Of a stretch of 64,000 nucleotides of DNA, positions 61,247 to 64,000 are shown in pieces; the stretch's first letter is position 1; every line of letters starts with the position of its first letter. The DNA is taken from positions 1-64,000 of the forward strand of contig NZ_FOQY01000006.1 of the NCBI RefSeq assembly GCF_900113865.1, written 5' to 3'. The notes under the pieces are model-generated. The model was not told where the DNA came from. It made no database searches and was given only the letters and a program-made list of their open reading frames with translations. Origin of the DNA: Streptosporangium canum. GTDB taxonomy: Bacteria; Actinomycetota; Actinomycetes; Streptosporangiales; Streptosporangiaceae. A program made the position numbers and the translations under genes.

Positions 61247-62008
61247 TCACCGTTCTACCAGCGCCAGCACACGGCACGGGCTGCCGGAGCCGCCGACCAG
61301 CGGGAGCGGCGCCGCGATTAGGAGAGCGCCGGTCGCCGGTAGCTCGTCGAGCCGGTGCAACTGGGTCAGGCCGTATTTGCCGGCCCGGTGGAAGAACCAG
61401 TGGCAGGGGTAAGGCGGGTCGAACTCGCCTGCTTTGCCGGCGTCGGTGCCTACCGTCTCGACACCGAGCCCGATGATCGGGGTCTCCTCGGCCAGCCATC
61501 GGGCGCAGGCCGGCTCGATCCCGGGGGTGCTGCCTCCGTTGAGGAATGACCCATCCCGCGCGTGGCGCCGACCCCAGCCCGTACGGTAGAGCAGCCAGCC
61601 GCCGTCGGGGAGCGGGCCGTGCCGGCCGATCCACGCCTCAACGTGCGCCCGGGTGAGCAGGAACTCGGAGTCGGCCGCCACCTGTTCGGTCACGTCGATC
61701 GTCACGGCCGGACCGACTAACCGGGACGGCGGCACCTGCGAGACGTCCTCGCCATCGCGGCCGGTCACCCAGTGGATCGGCGCGTCGAAGTGCGTGCCGG
61801 TGTGCTCGGACAGCTCGATGTTGTTCCAGTAGACGTCCGGTCCGGCCGCGTCGTAGCGGCTGATCGGGTGGACTCGCAGCGGCGAGGGCTGGCCGCGCTC
61901 GGGCGGCAGCGCGATGATCGGCGTATCCTCCGACAACGGCGCGGTCAGGTCCACAACGGTGACGCTGCCGTCAGCCAGGGCCGTGAGCAGGGAGGGCACG
62001 ACGTTCAT
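61247..62008 (-). CDS. kynB: Cyclase-family hydrolase, probable N-formylkynurenine formamidase
   Basis: This 253-residue protein has the cyclase/KynB metal-site motif HTGTHFDAPIHWV (about 69-81), then GWLLYRTGWG, and IIGLGVETVGTDAG (about 175-188). This family includes bacterial KynB, a zinc enzyme that removes the formyl group from N-formylkynurenine. It lies directly downstream of the tryptophan-dioxygenase-like gene (12-base gap) and, with the class V enzyme, completes an apparent tryptophan-to-anthranilate route. It could instead hydrolyse another amide or lactone, as the family is broad. Confidence 0.82.
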   Translation of the reverse strand: MNVVPSLLTALADGSVTVVDLTAPLSEDTPIIALPPERGQPSPLRVHPISRYDAAGPDVYWNNIELSEHTGTHFDAPIHWVTGRDGEDVSQVPPSRLVGPAVTIDVTEQVAADSEFLLTRAHVEAWIGRHGPLPDGGWLLYRTGWGRRHARDGSFLNGGSTPGIEPACARWLAEETPIIGLGVETVGTDAGKAGEFDPPYPCHWFFHRAGKYGLTQLHRLDELPATGALLIAAPLPLVGGSGSPCRVLALVER

Positions 62009-62020
62009 ATACTACTCCAA

Positions 62021-63229
62021 TCAGGGCGTGGGCGGAGCGAAGACCGGGATCGTGCGGACCCGGTCAAGGTAGGGCACGCCCTCGGTGTATCCGGTGCCGG
62101 TGCGGTCGCCGAGCATCCGCCGGGCCAGCCGGTAGTGGGTCTGCCGCCAGCGGATGAGCCGGTCGGCGAAGGTTTGCATGGCCGCGTCGATCCGGGCCCG
62201 TTCGGGGCCGGCCAGGCGGTCCTCGCACGCTTGCAGCGCTTCCAAGAGGCTGGGGTACGTCGTCAGGATGCGCTCGCGGACCGGCGGCACCAACGTGAAC
62301 GCGGCCGAGTCGATCCGTTCGGCGTCGGGCCGGCGGCAGAGCGCCTCCATCACCTTGTACGAGCGAGATTGGATTGCGCTAGCCCCCTCGGTGTAGCGCC
62401 GGAACTCCTGGAAGGCGACCGGCTGCAGGGTGGCGAGCACTGAGAAGGCGGGAGCAGCGGCGTTCAGCGCCCCGACCGCGGCCAGCAGATGGGTGACGCC
62501 GCCGGGTGCGTCGCCGGCGCGGATCGCGGCGATGGCCGCCGCGAGCGAGAGCGACACCCACTGGAAGACGGTCTCGAAGCACTGCAGAACGCGGATGAAC
62601 ATCCATTCGTCGTGGTGCGTGTAGACCGGCAGCATGCTGCATCGCAGCCGGCGGCCGTCCACCGGCGAGCGTCGCGCGACGGCGGCGGCCAGGTCGGGGC
62701 CGTCGGCGATACCGAGTTCGCCGAGCACCGGGCGGATGGCGCGGCGCAGGTGCCGCAACCGCTTGTCGGCGAGCCCCCAGCCGGGCCGCAACCCGGGAAG
62801 GATCGTGTGTTTGTCGTCGCGCGCCGCCTCCTCAAAAGCCAGCGCGTCGGCCATCAGCCCGGCGAACAGCCACCGGCAGAGTTCCTGCTGCGGCTCGGCC
62901 GGGACACCGTCGAGCACGGGCACCGGATCGGGCAGGCCGAGCAGGTCCAGGGCCAGGTAGGTGACATAGTCGTACCGGTCGTCGAACTTGTCCAGCGCGG
63001 CGTCCAGGAACGGATCCAGGATCTCGTGGCGGGGCCGGGCTGCCGCCTGTACGCGATTGAGCTCTTCCAGCAGTTCGGCGCCGGTGAAGTGCTTGCCGAC
63101 CTCGTGGTACGCGTCCACGACGGCGTCATACGGGAACATGCCCGGATCGGCGGAAACCGTACGCCAGCGCCGGACCAGCTCGGCCGCCGGAACGGCGTCG
63201 AGCATCGTCGGATGTGGTTGTTGTGACAT
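62021..63229 (-). CDS. Tryptophan 2,3-dioxygenase-family haem protein, long variant
   Basis: The 402-residue protein is longer than the usual about 280-residue bacterial TDO because of a roughly 190-residue N-terminal region. Core TDO motifs are recognisable: THHDEWMFIRVLQ (204-216, distal His region), EGASAIQSRSYK (281-292, canonical F-Q-S-x-Q-Y-R, with Lys at the carboxylate-binding Arg position), WRQTHYRLARRMLG (361-374, His-365 in the place of the proximal haem ligand) and GTGYTEG (378-384, canonical GTGGSSG). It probably oxidises tryptophan or a substituted tryptophan to the formylkynurenine analogue. The next genes fit that pathway. Substrate identity is inferred. Confidence 0.85.
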   Translation of the reverse strand: MSQQPHPTMLDAVPAAELVRRWRTVSADPGMFPYDAVVDAYHEVGKHFTGAELLEELNRVQAAARPRHEILDPFLDAALDKFDDRYDYVTYLALDLLGLPDPVPVLDGVPAEPQQELCRWLFAGLMADALAFEEAARDDKHTILPGLRPGWGLADKRLRHLRRAIRPVLGELGIADGPDLAAAVARRSPVDGRRLRCSMLPVYTHHDEWMFIRVLQCFETVFQWVSLSLAAAIAAIRAGDAPGGVTHLLAAVGALNAAAPAFSVLATLQPVAFQEFRRYTEGASAIQSRSYKVMEALCRRPDAERIDSAAFTLVPPVRERILTTYPSLLEALQACEDRLAGPERARIDAAMQTFADRLIRWRQTHYRLARRMLGDRTGTGYTEGVPYLDRVRTIPVFAPPTP

Positions 63230-63260
63230 CTCTCCGTCCCCCGTGAGATGAGTTCAGGCC

Positions 63261-64000
63261 TTAAGTGGCCAAGGCCGCCAGCGCGCGGCCGGCGCGGCGC
63301 AAGTCCTCTTCGGTGGTGAAGTAGTGACAGGCCAGCCGGACGACGTGGGCCCGGACGGAGACTACGACGCCCCGTTCGGCCAGGCGGGCGGCGGTGGCGA
63401 GCGGATCGGGGACGGCGACGGCCAGGTGCGCGCCGCGTTCGGCAGCACGGGCCGGTCCCACCACCTCGAGTCCCAAGTCGGTCAGCAGCGCATGGCCGAA
63501 GGCGGTCAGGTCTTCGACGTGCCTGCGTACGGCCGCGAGGTCCAGCCGCTCGAGCAGCCGCAGCCCGGCCAGAGCCGCGTAGACCGAGGGCACGGCCGGC
63601 GTCCCGGTCTCGAAGCGAGCCGCGCCCGGCGCCGGGGCGGTCGACCGGGGGTCGAACCGGTCGGTGGGCGGGCGCCCGAACCAGCCGGTCAGCGACGGGG
63701 GAAGCCCACGCTCGGGTTCGCGGACGTAGAGGAAGGCAACCCCGGGCAGCCCGAGTAGGTACTTCGACGTGCCGGCCAGCAGGAAGTCGCATCCCAGTTC
63801 GTCCACGTCGATCGGTTCGACGCCGGCACTCTGGTACGCGTCGACGAGCACCTGAGCCCCGGCCTGGTGGGCTGCTTTCACGACCTCGGCCACCGGGCGG
63901 CGCGCACTGTCGAGGTAGTTCACCGAGGCGAGGCATACCAGGGCCACGTCCTCGTCCATCCTCTCAGCGCAGGGGGCAGCCAGTTCGGTACACGTCAGAT
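63261..64000 (-). CDS. Class V aminotransferase-fold enzyme, kynureninase-like, 5' end beyond the window
   Basis: The frame is open from the stop at 63261 to the right edge (246 codons seen). The PLP-site features are VDAYQSAG (Asp for the pyridine nitrogen), then GTSKYLLGLPGVAFLY with the Schiff-base Lys, and the C-terminal RLACHYFTTEEDLRRAGRAL. The overall shape matches class V enzymes such as kynureninase (kynurenine to anthranilate plus alanine) and isopenicillin-N epimerase/desulfurase relatives. Its position after TDO and formamidase genes favours kynureninase, but the substrate-binding N-terminal half is outside the window. Confidence 0.75.
   Translation of the reverse strand, partial: LTCTELAAPCAERMDEDVALVCLASVNYLDSARRPVAEVVKAAHQAGAQVLVDAYQSAGVEPIDVDELGCDFLLAGTSKYLLGLPGVAFLYVREPERGLPPSLTGWFGRPPTDRFDPRSTAPAPGAARFETGTPAVPSVYAALAGLRLLERLDLAAVRRHVEDLTAFGHALLTDLGLEVVGPARAAERGAHLAVAVPDPLATAARLAERGVVVSVRAHVVRLACHYFTTEEDLRRAGRALAALAT

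Noticed and set aside
59931..61634. 567-residue minus-strand frame opposite the exporter gene
   Set aside because: It spans two real genes antisense and is low complexity (Arg/Gly/Asp), without any recognisable motif.

Overview
The window is high-GC actinobacterial chromosome. Gene content points to a filamentous actinomycete of the Streptosporangiales type (Streptosporangium/Nonomuraea-like): a four-gene conservon, DUF1206, DUF1707, DUF5997 and DUF6461 proteins, SigB/F partner-switch regulators, GTG/TTG starts, ATGA-coupled operons and GC-rich hairpin terminators. The taxon is inferred from gene families, not from a marker gene.

Layout. 1-14.8 kb: a peptide and amino-acid utilisation zone. 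It holds an M19-type dipeptidase cut by the left edge, a TetR regulator, a three-gene peptidase run (C39-like, S9, M20), and a divergent oligopeptide ABC transporter with binding protein and two permeases but no ATPase gene. A LuxR regulator, an RsbW-like kinase, a DUF1206 membrane protein and Ppx/GppA follow. 15-23 kb: scattered single genes (polysaccharide pyruvyl transferase, MFS exporter, PatB/MalY-type C-S lyase with AraC regulator, FabG-like reductase, DUF1707 protein, small secreted protein). 23-31.3 kb: a segment bounded by tRNA-Pro(GGG) on the right and by degenerate copies of the tRNA 3' end at 23.08 and 29.66 kb. It carries a NUDIX protein, DUF5997 plus a LysR-like sensor, the conservon cvnABCD, a DUF6461 protein and an integrase remnant that has lost its catalytic tyrosine. 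It reads as one or two old islands.

31.3-37 kb: an ABC exporter and two-component system in one operon, then a three-gene stress-like membrane operon. 37-44.2 kb: an NDH-2 dehydrogenase and a dense general-stress signalling block (RsbW-like kinase, SigB/F-type sigma factor, STAS antagonist, GAF-ANTAR protein, PAS-GAF-SpoIIE protein with altered metal ligands, MEDS-HATPase protein). 44.2-49.4 kb: a GT4 glycosyltransferase, then proline catabolism (PucR-type regulator divergent from proline dehydrogenase and P5C dehydrogenase).

49.5-56.1 kb: a wrecked accessory region with pieces of three transposases, an rsgA fragment, and broken or divergent amino-acid genes: an N-acetylglutamate-synthase-like GNAT, an ornithine-carbamoyltransferase-like fragment, an SbnA-like fragment, a NodU/CmcH-type carbamoyltransferase fused to an IS701 fragment, and an acetylglutamate-kinase paralogue with changed active-site residues. 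This looks like the debris of a pathway to a carbamoylated or diaminopropionate-type amino acid.

56.2-64 kb (continuing past the right edge): a compact biosynthetic cluster with an unusual A-T-C nonribosomal peptide synthetase, type II thioesterase, MFS exporter, formamidase/cyclase, a long variant tryptophan-2,3-dioxygenase-family protein and a kynureninase-like class V enzyme. Together these suggest that tryptophan is converted through formylkynurenine and kynurenine toward an anthranilate-type precursor for a small peptide product. This cluster and the adjacent amino-acid gene debris are the most novel parts of the window.
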